The position numbers and the translations under genes are program-made. Under the pieces are notes generated by a model. The model did not search any database. It was not told the DNA's origin and saw only the letters and a program-made list of their open reading frames with translations. Below are positions 53,721 through 63,306 of a DNA stretch of 64,000 nucleotides, in pieces. Position 1 is the first letter of the stretch; the number at the start of each line of letters is the position of its first letter. Origin of the DNA: JAJFKB01 sp965230515 (lineage in GTDB: Bacteria > Pseudomonadota > Gammaproteobacteria > Pseudomonadales > IMCC2047). Where the stretch lies: the NCBI GenBank assembly GCA_965230515.1, contig OZ246007.1, positions 2,232,001-2,296,000 on the forward strand, in the 5' to 3' direction.

Positions 53721-55058
53721 ATGGGGAAGAAGTTTTTTGGTACTGACGGTATTCGGGGACGTGTCGGGGAGTCGCCGATTACTGCTGAATTCATGCTTAG
53801 GCTGGGGTGGGCCGCAGGGAGAGTTTTTGCTGAGCAGGGCTACAGCCATATATTGATTGGTAAGGATACGCGAATATCAGGCTATATGTTTGAATCCGCA
53901 TTGGAGGCGGGCATCATCTCCGCGGGTGTAAATGTCAGTATGCTGGGGCCTATGCCCACGCCAGCGATTGCCTATTTAACGCGAACCTTCCATGCGCAGG
54001 CCGGTATTGTCATCAGCGCATCCCATAACCCCTACCACGATAATGGTATTAAGTTCTTTTCTGGTGAGGGTAAAAAACTGCCGGACCATTTAGAGTATGC
54101 CATTGAAGCGGAGCTGGAAAAACCGCTGCATACGGTTGAATCAAGCTCGCTGGGTAAGGCAACCAGAGTGATTGATGCTGGTGGCCGGTATATTGAATTT
54201 TGCAAAAGTACAGCACCTACCGGGATTGATCTGGATGGCTTGAAGATTGCGGTTGATTGCGCCAATGGCGCGACCTATCAGGTTGCACCGGCTGTTTTTG
54301 AGGAACTCGGTGCAGAAGTGACGGCGATCGGCGTTAAGCCGGACGGTTTAAATATCAATGAGGATTGCGGTTCAACCAAGCCAGAGCTGCTGCAGAAAAC
54401 GGTGGTTGAGCAGGGTTGTGATCTGGGAGTTGCGCTGGATGGTGATGGTGATCGATTGTTAATGGTTGATCACCAGGGTGAAATTCTGGATGGAGACCAG
54501 CTGGTCTATATCATCGCCCGCCAGTTGCATCGTGATAATGCGATGTGGGGTGGCGTGGTTGGCACGTTAATGAGTAATTTGGGGCTTGAGCTGGCACTTA
54601 AGGACCTGGGTATTCCGTTTGATCGAGCCAAAGTAGGTGATCGGTATGTGCTCGAGCAGCTGGTGAAATACGGATGGTTGCTGGGCGGTGAATCATCAGG
54701 ACATATTATCTGTCTTGATAAAGCGACTACCGGTGATGGCATTGTTGCAGCCCTTCAGGTATTGGGCGCTGTCACAAGAAGTGGCAAATCGTTGCAGGAG
54801 TTGAAACAGGGTATGACAATGCTGCCGCAAACCATGGTCAATGTGCGTATGGCTGAGCGCTGTGATCCCACTCAGGATAAGGCCGTGCAGCAGGCAGTTG
54901 CTGATACCGAACAGAAGCTTGGCGATCAGGGGCGGGTATTGTTGAGGTTGTCAGGGACAGAGCCGTTGGTGCGCGTGATGGTTGAGGGGATGGATGAATC
55001 CCTGGTCAGTCAGCTGGCTAATGAGCTGGCCCAATCAGTCGAGCAGGCAATGGCTTAG
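53721..55058 (+). CDS. glmM: Phosphoglucosamine mutase
   Basis: 445 residues from the ATG at 53721 (a GTG at 53709 is less likely). Substrate loop FFGTDGIRGRVG, catalytic phosphoserine loop ISASHNPYHDNGIKFF, metal site ALDGDGDRLLMVD and sugar-binding GGESSGH. It makes glucosamine-1-phosphate for cell-wall precursors. It follows folP by 12 nt. Confidence 0.97.
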   Translation: MGKKFFGTDGIRGRVGESPITAEFMLRLGWAAGRVFAEQGYSHILIGKDTRISGYMFESALEAGIISAGVNVSMLGPMPTPAIAYLTRTFHAQAGIVISASHNPYHDNGIKFFSGEGKKLPDHLEYAIEAELEKPLHTVESSSLGKATRVIDAGGRYIEFCKSTAPTGIDLDGLKIAVDCANGATYQVAPAVFEELGAEVTAIGVKPDGLNINEDCGSTKPELLQKTVVEQGCDLGVALDGDGDRLLMVDHQGEILDGDQLVYIIARQLHRDNAMWGGVVGTLMSNLGLELALKDLGIPFDRAKVGDRYVLEQLVKYGWLLGGESSGHIICLDKATTGDGIVAALQVLGAVTRSGKSLQELKQGMTMLPQTMVNVRMAERCDPTQDKAVQQAVADTEQKLGDQGRVLLRLSGTEPLVRVMVEGMDESLVSQLANELAQSVEQAMA

Positions 55059-55181
55059 ACCCCGTTTGGAGCAGTGTTACACCATTAATACAATTGTTAT
55101 CTGTGACAAGTCTTATCCGGCTTGTAACTTCGCTTCAACTTAGATAGTATTGGCGCCCTTCGCGAAAGGGTGTCACTGTGT

Positions 55182-55931
55182 ATGCGACGTAAATGGGTAA
55201 TTGCAAACTGGAAGATGAATGGCGACCGAGCCATGGTCAATCATTTGCTGACCGGATTGGCGTCACAGACAACGGGGTTAAGCGCAGGCGTTGTTATTTG
55301 CCCTCCGGCCGTTTATTTGGATCAAGCACAAAAGCTGCTCACTGATTCCCGGATTAGTCTGGGTGCGCAAAATGTCAGCGAATTTGTAAAGGGTGCTTAT
55401 ACGGGTGAGATAGCGGCATCAATGCTGGCCGAGATAGGGTGTCATTATGTGCTGGTCGGACACTCTGAAAGACGCAGCCTCTATGGTGAAACAGATGCCG
55501 TGGTTGCGAAAAAAATGGCGGCCCTGCTTGAGCAGGATTTAACCCCTGTACTTTGTGTCGGAGAGAGTGAGTCAGAGCGGGCTTCGGGTGAAACCGAGCA
55601 AGTTATTAGCCTCCAGCTTGCAGCTGCAATAGAGGTTATTGGTATAGAGGCGCTGGCTAAAACGATTATCGCCTACGAGCCCGTATGGGCTATTGGTACC
55701 GGTAATACAGCGACTCCGCAGCAGGCGCAGGCGGTGCATCTGCACATTAGACAGCAGCTTGCTCAGCGAAGTGAAAAAGTGGCAGCTGAACTACCATTGC
55801 TTTACGGTGGCAGTGTCAATGCAGGTAATGCGGCAGAATTGTTTGCTATGCCGGATATAGATGGTGGCCTGATCGGGGGAGCGTCCCTGGATCTTCAGGC
55901 ATTTACTGCGATTTGTAACGCAGCAGGTTAG
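55182..55931 (+). CDS. tpiA: Triosephosphate isomerase
   Basis: 249-residue glycolytic TIM barrel. N-terminal NWKMNG with the catalytic Lys, the VGHSERR block with the catalytic His, AYEPVWAIGTGNTATP with the catalytic Glu and loop 6, and YGGSVNAGNAAEL and GGLIGGASL phosphate loops. The ATG at 55182 is chosen by family alignment; a GTG at 55170 is in frame. It lies 4 nt before secG. Confidence 0.96.
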   Translation: MRRKWVIANWKMNGDRAMVNHLLTGLASQTTGLSAGVVICPPAVYLDQAQKLLTDSRISLGAQNVSEFVKGAYTGEIAASMLAEIGCHYVLVGHSERRSLYGETDAVVAKKMAALLEQDLTPVLCVGESESERASGETEQVISLQLAAAIEVIGIEALAKTIIAYEPVWAIGTGNTATPQQAQAVHLHIRQQLAQRSEKVAAELPLLYGGSVNAGNAAELFAMPDIDGGLIGGASLDLQAFTAICNAAG

Positions 55932-55934
55932 GAA

Positions 55935-56330
55935 ATGGAAAATATTATATTAATTGTGCATGTATTATTAGCGCTGGCAGTTATTGGTCTGGTGTTGTTG
56001 CAGCAGGGTAAAGGCGCTGATGCAGGGGCTTCCTTTGGTGGAGGTGCCTCGCAAACTGTCTTTGGTAGTCAGGGTTCAGGGAACTTTCTGACCCGTACTA
56101 CAGCGATTTTGGCAACCGCGTTTTTTGTTACCAGTTTTGCTCTGGCTATATACGCTAAACAGAAAGCGACGGAGCAGGCTGATGTTGGCCTCCCTGATTC
56201 AGTATTGGTCGAAGAACAGCAAAAAATTGTTGAGCCAGAATTACCCCTGGATGAGGATGACCGATCATTGCCGCAGGGAGATTTGCCGGCGGTTGAATCC
56301 GGTGGCACGGACCTGCCAAAGGTTGATTGA
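55935..56330 (+). CDS. secG: Preprotein translocase subunit SecG
   Basis: 131-residue SecYEG accessory subunit. Two membrane helices (about 3-22 and 52-72) flank GLVLLQQGKGADAGASFGGGASQTVFGSQGSGNFLTR, the family core. An unusually long acidic tail follows (LPLDEDDRSLPQGDLPAVES). tpiA-secG-tRNA-Leu is the classical order. Confidence 0.94.
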   Translation: MENIILIVHVLLALAVIGLVLLQQGKGADAGASFGGGASQTVFGSQGSGNFLTRTTAILATAFFVTSFALAIYAKQKATEQADVGLPDSVLVEEQQKIVEPELPLDEDDRSLPQGDLPAVESGGTDLPKVD

Positions 56331-56339
56331 TAGATTAAA

Positions 56340-56407
56340 GCCGAAGTGGTGGAATTGGTAGACGATGGGCGGGAGCCCAAGTGCCGGTAACGGCCACGCG
56401 TAGCGTG
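56340..56407 (+). other. Truncated tRNA-Leu 5' half followed by three hairpins
   Basis: The 24 bases at 56340-56363 repeat the first 24 bases of the tRNA-Leu gene at 56465. They are followed by GGGC-GGGA-GCCC, GCCG-GTAA-CGGC and CACGC-GTA-GCGTG, three consecutive small hairpins, two with GNRA-type loops. No anticodon or T-arm can be assembled. Confidence 0.7.
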
Positions 56408-56464
56408 TCGGTACCATGTTCAGCCATTGCGTAAAAATTAGCTTGTAAGGAATACTTGTATATT

Positions 56465-56550
56465 GCCGAAGTGGTGGAATTGGTAGACACGCTATCTTGA
56501 GGGGGTAGTGGCCTATGGTCGTGCGGGTTCAAGTCCCGCCTTCGGCACCA
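56465..56550 (+). tRNA. tRNA-Leu(GAG)
   Basis: 86-nt class II tRNA with encoded CCA. Acceptor GCCGAAG / CTTCGGC, D-arm, anticodon stem CTATC / GGTAG with loop TTGAGGG (anticodon GAG), long variable arm, and T-arm GCGGG-TTCAAGT-CCCGC. Confidence 0.95.
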
Positions 56551-56707
56551 AATATCGAATTATATTAAAAACAGGGTAGCTTGTACTTGACCGCCTGAAT
56601 CATGCTCCCTATAATTCGTTCTCCTTTTCGGGGCCAGTCCTTAGCCGGGTTGCCCTTACAGAAGCAAGGTTTACCAGGACCTTAATAGTGCGCTTCTTAC
56701 ATATTGT

Positions 56708-56762
<55 letters not shown>

Positions 56763-56784
<22 letters not shown>

Positions 56785-58433
56785 ATTCTATCTATGTGGG
56801 CTTCGGCCCCATTGATAGCCTTATTATCATTCGATGCGTTCAAGCATAGTTTGTCCAAGATTTTCATATCTTTTGTCTCCAAAGACATATTCAAGATTCC
56901 AGCTAAATCACCGTATAGGTCAACACGAAGTCCTTTCTCGCCTTCTTCTGGCGTTAGCACTACTTTCTCGATAAGCCCCCTCAAATGCTGTGATGCTTCG
57001 GCGCGCGCGCCATCCGCATTCAATGATGCCTTTAAGTCTTTAATGGCTTGGTGGTAACGTGAAACCATGGCCGGATGAATCAGGGGTTTGAGTGCGGGTT
57101 GTACCGTCAGAGCTTGTTCCGCTTTCTCAATGCGCTCTGAAACGCTTTCCAGATCATCCTTGACCATACTGGCGGGAATACCGTCTTTGATGGCCTGTAT
57201 CAGGCGCTCGCGCTCTTTGAGAAGGCTGTCACGTTGAGATTCAAGCGATTTACGCTGCGCATTGGCCTGCGCATGCAAGGTGCTCAAATGCTTGGTGTAT
57301 TCCTTGCAGAACACATTGACCAGCTCTTCACGCATGAGGTGGCCTTGCAAGCCATCCAAAACATAGCCCTCAAGCGTTTCTCGTTTGATGGTGCGGCGGT
57401 TGTCACAAACGCTATCCCCTTTGTTCTTGGCCGCAGAACAGCCATATTGGGTAGAGTTGATCTTGGAATACCCGCCACCACAAACGCCACACTTGGTCAG
57501 TCCTGATAACAGATATTGGGGGCGGTTCGTTTGCCAAAGCGCGGTAGATTTACGATCCAGTGTTTTCTGGCGCGCCTTAACCGCTTCCCATAGCTCAGGA
57601 TCAACGATGCGTTGCTCTGGCACATCCTGAATAATCCATTCAGACGGATCATTCAGGCGCGTTACACGCTTTCCTGTGGCAGGGTCTTTGATAAAGCGCT
57701 GCCTGTTCCAAATCAGGCGACCGATATACAGTTCGTTATTCAGGATGCCCGTACCGCGCTTGCGGTTGCCGTTAATAGTGGATTGCCCCCAGCTTTTGCC
57801 AGATGGGCAAGGTATACCTTCCTCGTTGAGCTGAGCAGCAATCGCTTTGGGCGATTTGTTCTCAAGGCCATATTCTCGGAAGATGCGGCGGATGATATCG
57901 GCCTGCACTTCATCAATTTCACGATCACCCTTGATGGCTTCACCGTTGGCGTCTAACTGCTTCACCACCTGATAGCCATAGGCCAGACCGCCACCTGATT
58001 TGCCTTTCTCTACGCGACCACGAAGGCCACGGCGGGTCTTATCGGCCAAGTCCTTCAAGAACATCGCGTTCATTGTGCCTTTCAGGCCTATGTGAAGCGT
58101 AGATATTTCACCTTCTGAAAGGGTGATGATTTTGACGCCAGCAAACTCCATGCGTTTAAAAATGCCTGCGATATCCTCCTGATCACGGGAGAGGCGATCC
58201 AAGGCTTCTGCAATGAGTATGTCAAACTCACCATTCATTGCGGCGCTGAGCAGAGATTGAATGCCAGGGCGCATGAGTGATGCCCCTGAAATTCCTGCAT
58301 CCGTATAACAATTGCCAAGCTTCCAGCCTTCAGCGCTTGCTTTGTCACTGCACAGGCGAATTTGATCTTCAATAGATGCGTCACTTTGAAGGTCAGAGCT
58401 ATATCGAGCATATATGCAAGCACGTTGCGTCAT
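56763..58433 (-). CDS. Large serine recombinase (integrase)
   Basis: About 556 residues. N-terminal resolvase domain with catalytic Ser in IYARYSSDLQS and EALDRLSRDQEDIAGIF. Recombinase domain (about 150-290), zinc ribbon (CGVCGGGYSKI ... CSAAKNKGDSVC), a long coiled coil (about 370-440) and a C-terminal tail. The ATG at 58433 follows the upstream gene's stop by four bases; an ATG at 58448 overlaps it. The last seven codons (IGSGGQI) and the stop at 56763 are read from the complementary strand of the tRNA-fMet 3' half, so the C-terminus is set by the attachment site. It should integrate and excise the element. Confidence 0.93.
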
Positions 58434-58437
58434 ATTC

Positions 58438-58647
58438 CTATCCACCATCTTCTATATCGGGATTGCTAAGTGCGCTGCGGTAAAATTCGTAATCTTCTTC
58501 GGCGGCGCGTCTTGCGAGAAACTTCACGAGAGCGATTATCGCTTCATCGTCGGAACCCCGATTATGACTCGCTTTCAGCGGAGTCTTCAAACAAATCTGA
58601 GCCTCATTTGACTCATTTTTATTCTGTTTTATGAGAGGGTTATCCAT
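58438..58647 (-). CDS. Small protein upstream of the serine recombinase
   Basis: 69 residues from the ATG at 58647 (GGGGGG four bases upstream). Charged N-terminal half, then IIALVKFLARRAAEEDYEFYR, an amphipathic helix seen in small genes next to serine or tyrosine integrases. Its stop lies four bases before the recombinase ATG, so the two are probably co-translated. Function unknown. Confidence 0.6.
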   Translation of the reverse strand: MDNPLIKQNKNESNEAQICLKTPLKASHNRGSDDEAIIALVKFLARRAAEEDYEFYRSALSNPDIEDGG

Positions 58648-58659
58648 ATATCCCCCCAT

Positions 58660-58695
58660 AAAAAAGCAGTGAAAGCGAATTACTGCTCTCACTGC
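58660..58695 (-). terminator. Rho-independent terminator/attenuator before the recombinase unit
   Basis: GCAGTGA / TCACTGC stem followed on minus by TTTTTT. The gap 58648-58941 otherwise contains promoter-like AT-rich sequence and no gene I can support. Confidence 0.65.
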
Positions 58696-58941
58696 CGTAT
58701 TCTTTGCGCCAGCCGCGTATATCTGAGAGATGGCACGTTCTGGGTGCGGAACATGCACATACACCCACCTGACCACAAAAAAAGAGAGTTGCATGGAACG
58801 CTCTGGCGTCCCGACAATCTCTCATACTTATAATGATACGCCTGAAATCGTTAATAAATCGTAAATAAGCACTCTGTAAACCGCATGTTTCTGCCGTTTT
58901 TTTACTTTCTGTTTTTGCGGAGAATAAATTAATCATACTTA

Positions 58942-59352
58942 TCACCCCGTCTTTGATGATTTTTTAAGAAGATAAAAACAGGCAACGATTGATGCGATCC
59001 ACCATTCGATGTGATTAATTGAGAACTGATTTAACACACCAGCTAAGGCGAAAATAAATAGCGCCTGTAAAGTCAGTTTCAATAAAACTGTATTTGTTTG
59101 CTTATGCGCCTGTGTTGAGAGACCTCGACTAAGAATTGGCGGTGTTTGCTTCGCCTGAAGCATGCGTTCCCAAATAAAAACGCGATACCACGACTTTGCC
59201 GACAAAATTAGTAACAGCCATGGTGTTACGCGATGAAAGACAAAACTAAAAGGCGCGTAATCATAAGAGGGGATTTTTCCATCAAGCCCAACCCACACGC
59301 TCCATGCACATACGCCTATTACAATAATTGAAACCCATGCTCTAAATATCAT
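58942..59352 (-). CDS. Small membrane protein of the integrative element
   Basis: 136 residues from the ATG at 59352 (GGAGGGTGAG just upstream; starts four bases after the coupling-protein stop). Four hydrophobic segments: FRAWVSIIVIGVCAWSVWV, FVFHRVTPWLLLILSA, LLKLTLQALFIFALAGVL and WWIASIVACFYLL. No family recognised. Because the preceding ATPase lacks membrane anchors, this protein may tether it (inference). Confidence 0.7.
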   Translation of the reverse strand: MIFRAWVSIIVIGVCAWSVWVGLDGKIPSYDYAPFSFVFHRVTPWLLLILSAKSWYRVFIWERMLQAKQTPPILSRGLSTQAHKQTNTVLLKLTLQALFIFALAGVLNQFSINHIEWWIASIVACFYLLKKSSKTG

Positions 59353-59356
59353 GTGC

Positions 59357-60979
59357 TCACCCTCCATCAAATATCGAAGATAGAGGCGCAGCAATGTTGA
59401 GCCCCTGTTTGGTGAAATTAACAGGCCTGCTTATTGGGTCGTCGGCAAAGTTTGGATGAATGTCATAAATGGGTGAACCATTTTTATTTCTATATCTCTG
59501 ATCCAAAAAATAGGCGGTTTTAAAACACGCGACTGGATTGGCATGAGACAAGATAAGAATTTGAGCAACTGGGCTCATCGTCATTACCTCGTCGGGGGTG
59601 ATAAGCGAACGCGATGTGAGCGCATCCTCTCGGCTTAAAAAATTGGGATCACTAAAAAGGCGAGCCCGCATCTCAGCGCTATACTCACTCAACGATTCAA
59701 TCGTTGTGATGCCGCACAGCCTTGATGTGTATTCAGAGGTCATCAAATCTCGGGTGCCGAAGATTTGTATAACGCCGCTATTGGCAATGAAGGTTTGCCA
59801 CCTCTCGCCGTAAAGCGAGACGAGCTGATTTAAGTCCTGCACGATCATATGAAGCTGCATGCCATACCCCGCCATAAGCCCAAAGGCGGTTTCAATGACC
59901 TCCATACGTCCCAAGGCAGCGGCTTCTTCCATAAGAAAGTACACGGGAGGGTTTGGTTTTGTCTTAAAGCGAGTTACTGAAGTGATTGCAGAACTCAGCA
60001 GCATGCGCAAAAAGCGGTTATAGGTAAACAATCTCCCCGCAGGTAAAACAACAAAAATATCCGTTTTGCCATTTTCCAGCTCTTCAAAGGTGAAATCTGA
60101 TTCCGATAAGGTGCGCTGTATTTTCGGGCTTTCTAAGAAATGCGTATTTTGTTGCGCCGTTGATAAAATGCTAGAAAATTCCTTCGACGCTTTATTGAGA
60201 ATACGTGCGGCTGAAGCGCGAACATATTCGTTGGAGCTTTGCATCATGCCGGGCTTTATTAACACGGCATTGCCTTCTTCGTCTTCAGCATACTCTCCAC
60301 CAACGATTTTTTTAAAATCATCGGAAGATAGGCTTAATAATCTTCTCACTTGCGGAATGTCTCGTGAGCGTTTGGCGGTCGGCATTAACACCAAAGGCGT
60401 GGCCGCAACATAGAGAATTAGCCCCATAACGAGCGCGCGAGCCTCATCCGTCCAAAACGGGTCTTTGCCTCCTCGGTCAGTGACAAGGCTATCGGCAATG
60501 GTCATGGCATCCTCAACAAAGTCATCATTGTCAGGATCAAGCCAATCCATAATGTTAAACCTTGATTGAGGCATGCCTAGCTTTGAGCACGCTAAATCCC
60601 ATGGGTCGATAATGATGACTTTATGGCCAAGCACATCCCGCCGATATCGAGCAGCAATTAAAGACAGCTCACCATCTTTCACATCAAGCGCAACCAGCGA
60701 GCCACGATGCTCCAAGCATCGCGGCATACTAGCGGTTAGAAGCTTTCCGCTTCGTGTGGGTGCTACAGTTAGCAGGTGCTTTTGAGTATTTGTGGTAATG
60801 CAATAAGCACGGCCTTTGTTCGCTTCGGCCATGCCGTAGCCAAGGAATATGCGCCCACCTTCGCCATAACCTTTTTGGTGAAGGTGGTTTTTCGTCGCCC
60901 ATTTACTTGAGCCATGCAAGTCGGGGTCGCGGCTATATATCCGCGACGGATGCTGCGTGCCTTGGCTACGGAGTTGCAT
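59357..60979 (-). CDS. VirD4/TraG-like type IV coupling ATPase without membrane anchor
   Basis: 540 residues from the ATG at 60979 (CTGGAG upstream; GTG at 60985 possible). Family features: GSSKWATKNHL at the N-terminus, Walker A APTRSGK near 75, LDVKDGELSLIAARYR, SRFNIMDWLDPDN, Walker B FLMEEAAALGRMEVIE, VQDLNQLVSLYGERW and FGTRDLMTSEYTSRL. Coupling proteins carry DNA-protein substrates to a type IV secretion channel and normally start with two membrane helices, absent here. It overlaps the VWA gene by 14 nt. The small membrane protein after it may replace the anchor. Confidence 0.88.
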   Translation of the reverse strand: MQLRSQGTQHPSRIYSRDPDLHGSSKWATKNHLHQKGYGEGGRIFLGYGMAEANKGRAYCITTNTQKHLLTVAPTRSGKLLTASMPRCLEHRGSLVALDVKDGELSLIAARYRRDVLGHKVIIIDPWDLACSKLGMPQSRFNIMDWLDPDNDDFVEDAMTIADSLVTDRGGKDPFWTDEARALVMGLILYVAATPLVLMPTAKRSRDIPQVRRLLSLSSDDFKKIVGGEYAEDEEGNAVLIKPGMMQSSNEYVRASAARILNKASKEFSSILSTAQQNTHFLESPKIQRTLSESDFTFEELENGKTDIFVVLPAGRLFTYNRFLRMLLSSAITSVTRFKTKPNPPVYFLMEEAAALGRMEVIETAFGLMAGYGMQLHMIVQDLNQLVSLYGERWQTFIANSGVIQIFGTRDLMTSEYTSRLCGITTIESLSEYSAEMRARLFSDPNFLSREDALTSRSLITPDEVMTMSPVAQILILSHANPVACFKTAYFLDQRYRNKNGSPIYDIHPNFADDPISRPVNFTKQGLNIAAPLSSIFDGG

Positions 60980-62015
60980 GCGCACCTCCAGAGCAAGGCT
61001 TAACGCTCAGAACCTTCTGGCTTTTATAAGCAAGTCCGATAGCACTGAAGTAATGCGATAGCGACTGCTTTACATTGCCGCCTTGTGAAATAAAGTGATC
61101 GGTAATTCCTTCAAGGTCGTCTTTATGGTTTCCGCCAATGAAATATACAAAGGTCAGAATGCCATTTTTATTGGCGAGTAATTCAGCTTTTACTTTTGCA
61201 TCATTCACGGTGTAACCGTCAGTGATGACAATGGCCGCCTTCTGATACCCATTGAAGTAACTGCCAGAAAGGCCTGAATAGGCACTGCTCAGCGCTTTAA
61301 ATATATCTGTGCCGCCACTGGCTTCAATATTTTCAAAGCCAAATCCACCGCCATTACATTGCTGGTAGTTTTTATGGCCGTAAGTTAAATCGGAGTTAAA
61401 GCTACCAACGGCACATAGCGCATGCGACGGCAATGAATTAAGGAAGTTATTCGCCGTGCTTTTCACCGCGTCTATGTTGCCAGCCATAGAGCCAGAACGA
61501 TCAAGCAGCAATGCAATGCCGATGTTGGGTGGTGCTTGCTGAACGGTTTTGTAGTCAAAGCATAACTTTTCACCACTCATAGAATAAACCGCGACGCTAT
61601 CAGGAGGTGGTGAAACAAACTGACCACTGGCATCTCGAAAGCTGGCAACGATATTGAGCTGTGAAGGGTTTCCCGATGTTTGAATAATCTCGGAGGTTCC
61701 ACCGCTAAAGGCGACAATAATATTGTTCGACTGATCGATATCGAACCCCGATACGATCTTAATGCCATTGGCATCGACCATTCCGAACTTGGAAATTGTT
61801 CTTATGAGAATGTCCGATACATCTAGCGACGGGTCAGTTTTTAACTTCAAAGAAATGGATTTCTCAAAATCATATTTTGACCGAATAACAATGATTGGCG
61901 CTGAATACTCACTTTTTGATTTAACGGTGATAACAGGCTCATTTGCCAGCAAGTCGGTGTTGCAGAAGGCCGATAGGCCAACTGCAACTGCTAGGTTTCT
62001 AATGAAAGTTTTCAT
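60966..62015 (-). CDS. Exported von Willebrand A domain protein
   Basis: 349 residues with a signal peptide (cleavage near LLA-NEP), a beta-rich N-terminal half, and a VWA domain from about 163. The MIDAS motif is D172RSGSM, with SGGTDIF and IVITDGYTV completing the metal site. Cysteines at 152, 206, 219 and near the C-terminus may form disulfides. It lies between a lipoprotein and the coupling ATPase in one operon-like run, so a role in the element's surface apparatus is likely. Not a recognised T4SS component. Confidence 0.78.
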   Translation of the reverse strand: MKTFIRNLAVAVGLSAFCNTDLLANEPVITVKSKSEYSAPIIVIRSKYDFEKSISLKLKTDPSLDVSDILIRTISKFGMVDANGIKIVSGFDIDQSNNIIVAFSGGTSEIIQTSGNPSQLNIVASFRDASGQFVSPPPDSVAVYSMSGEKLCFDYKTVQQAPPNIGIALLLDRSGSMAGNIDAVKSTANNFLNSLPSHALCAVGSFNSDLTYGHKNYQQCNGGGFGFENIEASGGTDIFKALSSAYSGLSGSYFNGYQKAAIVITDGYTVNDAKVKAELLANKNGILTFVYFIGGNHKDDLEGITDHFISQGGNVKQSLSHYFSAIGLAYKSQKVLSVKPCSGGAHATP

Positions 62016-62029
62016 TGTTTACCCTCCAC

Positions 62030-62710
62030 CTAAAGCAACGTATTAAGTCGAGACTTCGTTTGCGCCTCACCAAGCAACTCAAAATCAATGTCGCCACTGC
62101 GCGCACGTTTCAAAATCCCGAGTGAGCCAAGATAGGCTTGTAGCACCTTGTCTTGATCGGGGTGAACGCGCATGATTTTGAGAGTGGTGAGTTTGCTGGC
62201 GAGATTTGCCAGCGCTAACTCGCTTGGTACTTCTTGAGGCACTACAACGTCAATCGGGTCATTACCTTGCTGAAACGGCACATGAACCGTAGAGCCAATC
62301 CAGTACAAGCGGATGGAATCAGGCTGCGTTAGATTCACGGTTGTTTCAATCTGACCAAACGCCATAACCAAATCCGAAAAGGTCGGTTTAAACACAATCA
62401 GATTCGTAACTTCTTTCGCTTGTGAGAGAAGCTGCCCAGCCGTTCCCGACCACGCAATACGGTTAGGTAATGCGCTCAGAATAATGTGAATCTGAGTGTC
62501 ACTCGTGGCTTTCCTTCGGGAGAGTGAGGTTAATTGCTGAAGTAAGTGAAGCGCGGTATTCAGCGCTTCCCCTTGATCTTCGCTGGCAATGGTTCCGCCA
62601 TTCTCGATGAGCACAAAAATATCTTCATGAGTTTTAGTTTTGGGAGCCTGCGCTTGTTCGCCGCAAGCGGTAATGCAAAGAGTAAGGATAAGAGCGGTTA
62701 AATATTTCAT
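62030..62710 (-). CDS. Lipoprotein of the integrative element
   Basis: 226 residues with signal and lipobox CITAC (Cys16). The rest resembles a Rossmann/VWA-like alpha/beta domain (EDIFVLIENGGTIASEDQGEALNTAL, TQIHIILSALPNRIAWSG, SIRLYWIGSTVHVPFQ), though the MIDAS is not intact. No family assigned. It lies 14 nt before the VWA gene and 2 nt after the membrane-protein gene. Confidence 0.72.
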   Translation of the reverse strand: MKYLTALILTLCITACGEQAQAPKTKTHEDIFVLIENGGTIASEDQGEALNTALHLLQQLTSLSRRKATSDTQIHIILSALPNRIAWSGTAGQLLSQAKEVTNLIVFKPTFSDLVMAFGQIETTVNLTQPDSIRLYWIGSTVHVPFQQGNDPIDVVVPQEVPSELALANLASKLTTLKIMRVHPDQDKVLQAYLGSLGILKRARSGDIDFELLGEAQTKSRLNTLL

Positions 62711-62712
62711 GA

Positions 62713-63306
62713 CTATTTCTCCTCTGACTTAAGGCTTTGAAAGGCGCGTGTAGTGAACAGCGCGAGGATGATGTTGATGACGGCAATCACGGCGCTCACG
62801 CCAATCGCCAGCCCTTTGTTTTGTGCAAGAAATGCCATCACGCCGCTTTCTTGCTGCACCACAAAACCACCTTGAGTGCTTTCTCGTGCAACGAGGGTGT
62901 ATAAATTTACGACCTCAAGGCCAATGACCATGATTAAGACCAAGCCAGCGATGCTCGCCAAAATCTGATTTTGCGGGTGAGAAAACCATTCTTGAGGATC
63001 ATCCAAGATATTTTGACGATGCACTTCCGCCCAGATGAAGAGCGGCGTTGCCACCGAAAACGTGGCCAGCAGTATTGAGATGATGTGAGAGGCATTGGCA
63101 TCGGGATCAAGCATGCCAAACATCCCGCCGAGCACAGGAAGCTCTGAAAGGTACGTTTCGTTCATCAAGCCTATCGTTTCGGTGTAGACCGCATAGAACA
63201 TAACGAACATGGCCGCTTCAAGTGAAACGGCAAAGAGGACTTTGACGACTCCTGAAGGGCTAACGGCTTTCACACCGTCAAACGGGGATGGTTTGTCGAA
63301 GTTCAT
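62713..63306 (-). CDS. Four-helix membrane protein of the integrative element
   Basis: 197 residues with four hydrophobic helices (about 25-45, 75-97, 110-132 and 165-187) and charged loops. The start overlaps the previous stop by one base (TAATG) with GGAGG eight bases upstream. Unrecognised; probably an inner-membrane partner of the following lipoprotein and VWA protein. Confidence 0.72.
   Translation of the reverse strand: MNFDKPSPFDGVKAVSPSGVVKVLFAVSLEAAMFVMFYAVYTETIGLMNETYLSELPVLGGMFGMLDPDANASHIISILLATFSVATPLFIWAEVHRQNILDDPQEWFSHPQNQILASIAGLVLIMVIGLEVVNLYTLVARESTQGGFVVQQESGVMAFLAQNKGLAIGVSAVIAVINIILALFTTRAFQSLKSEEK

Noticed and set aside
58640..58945. Overlapping minus-strand frames between 58640 and 58945
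   Set aside because: A 101-codon frame and the extended 118-codon frame cover the same hairpin-rich leader and share no family features I can defend; only the 69-residue part ending at 58438 is kept.
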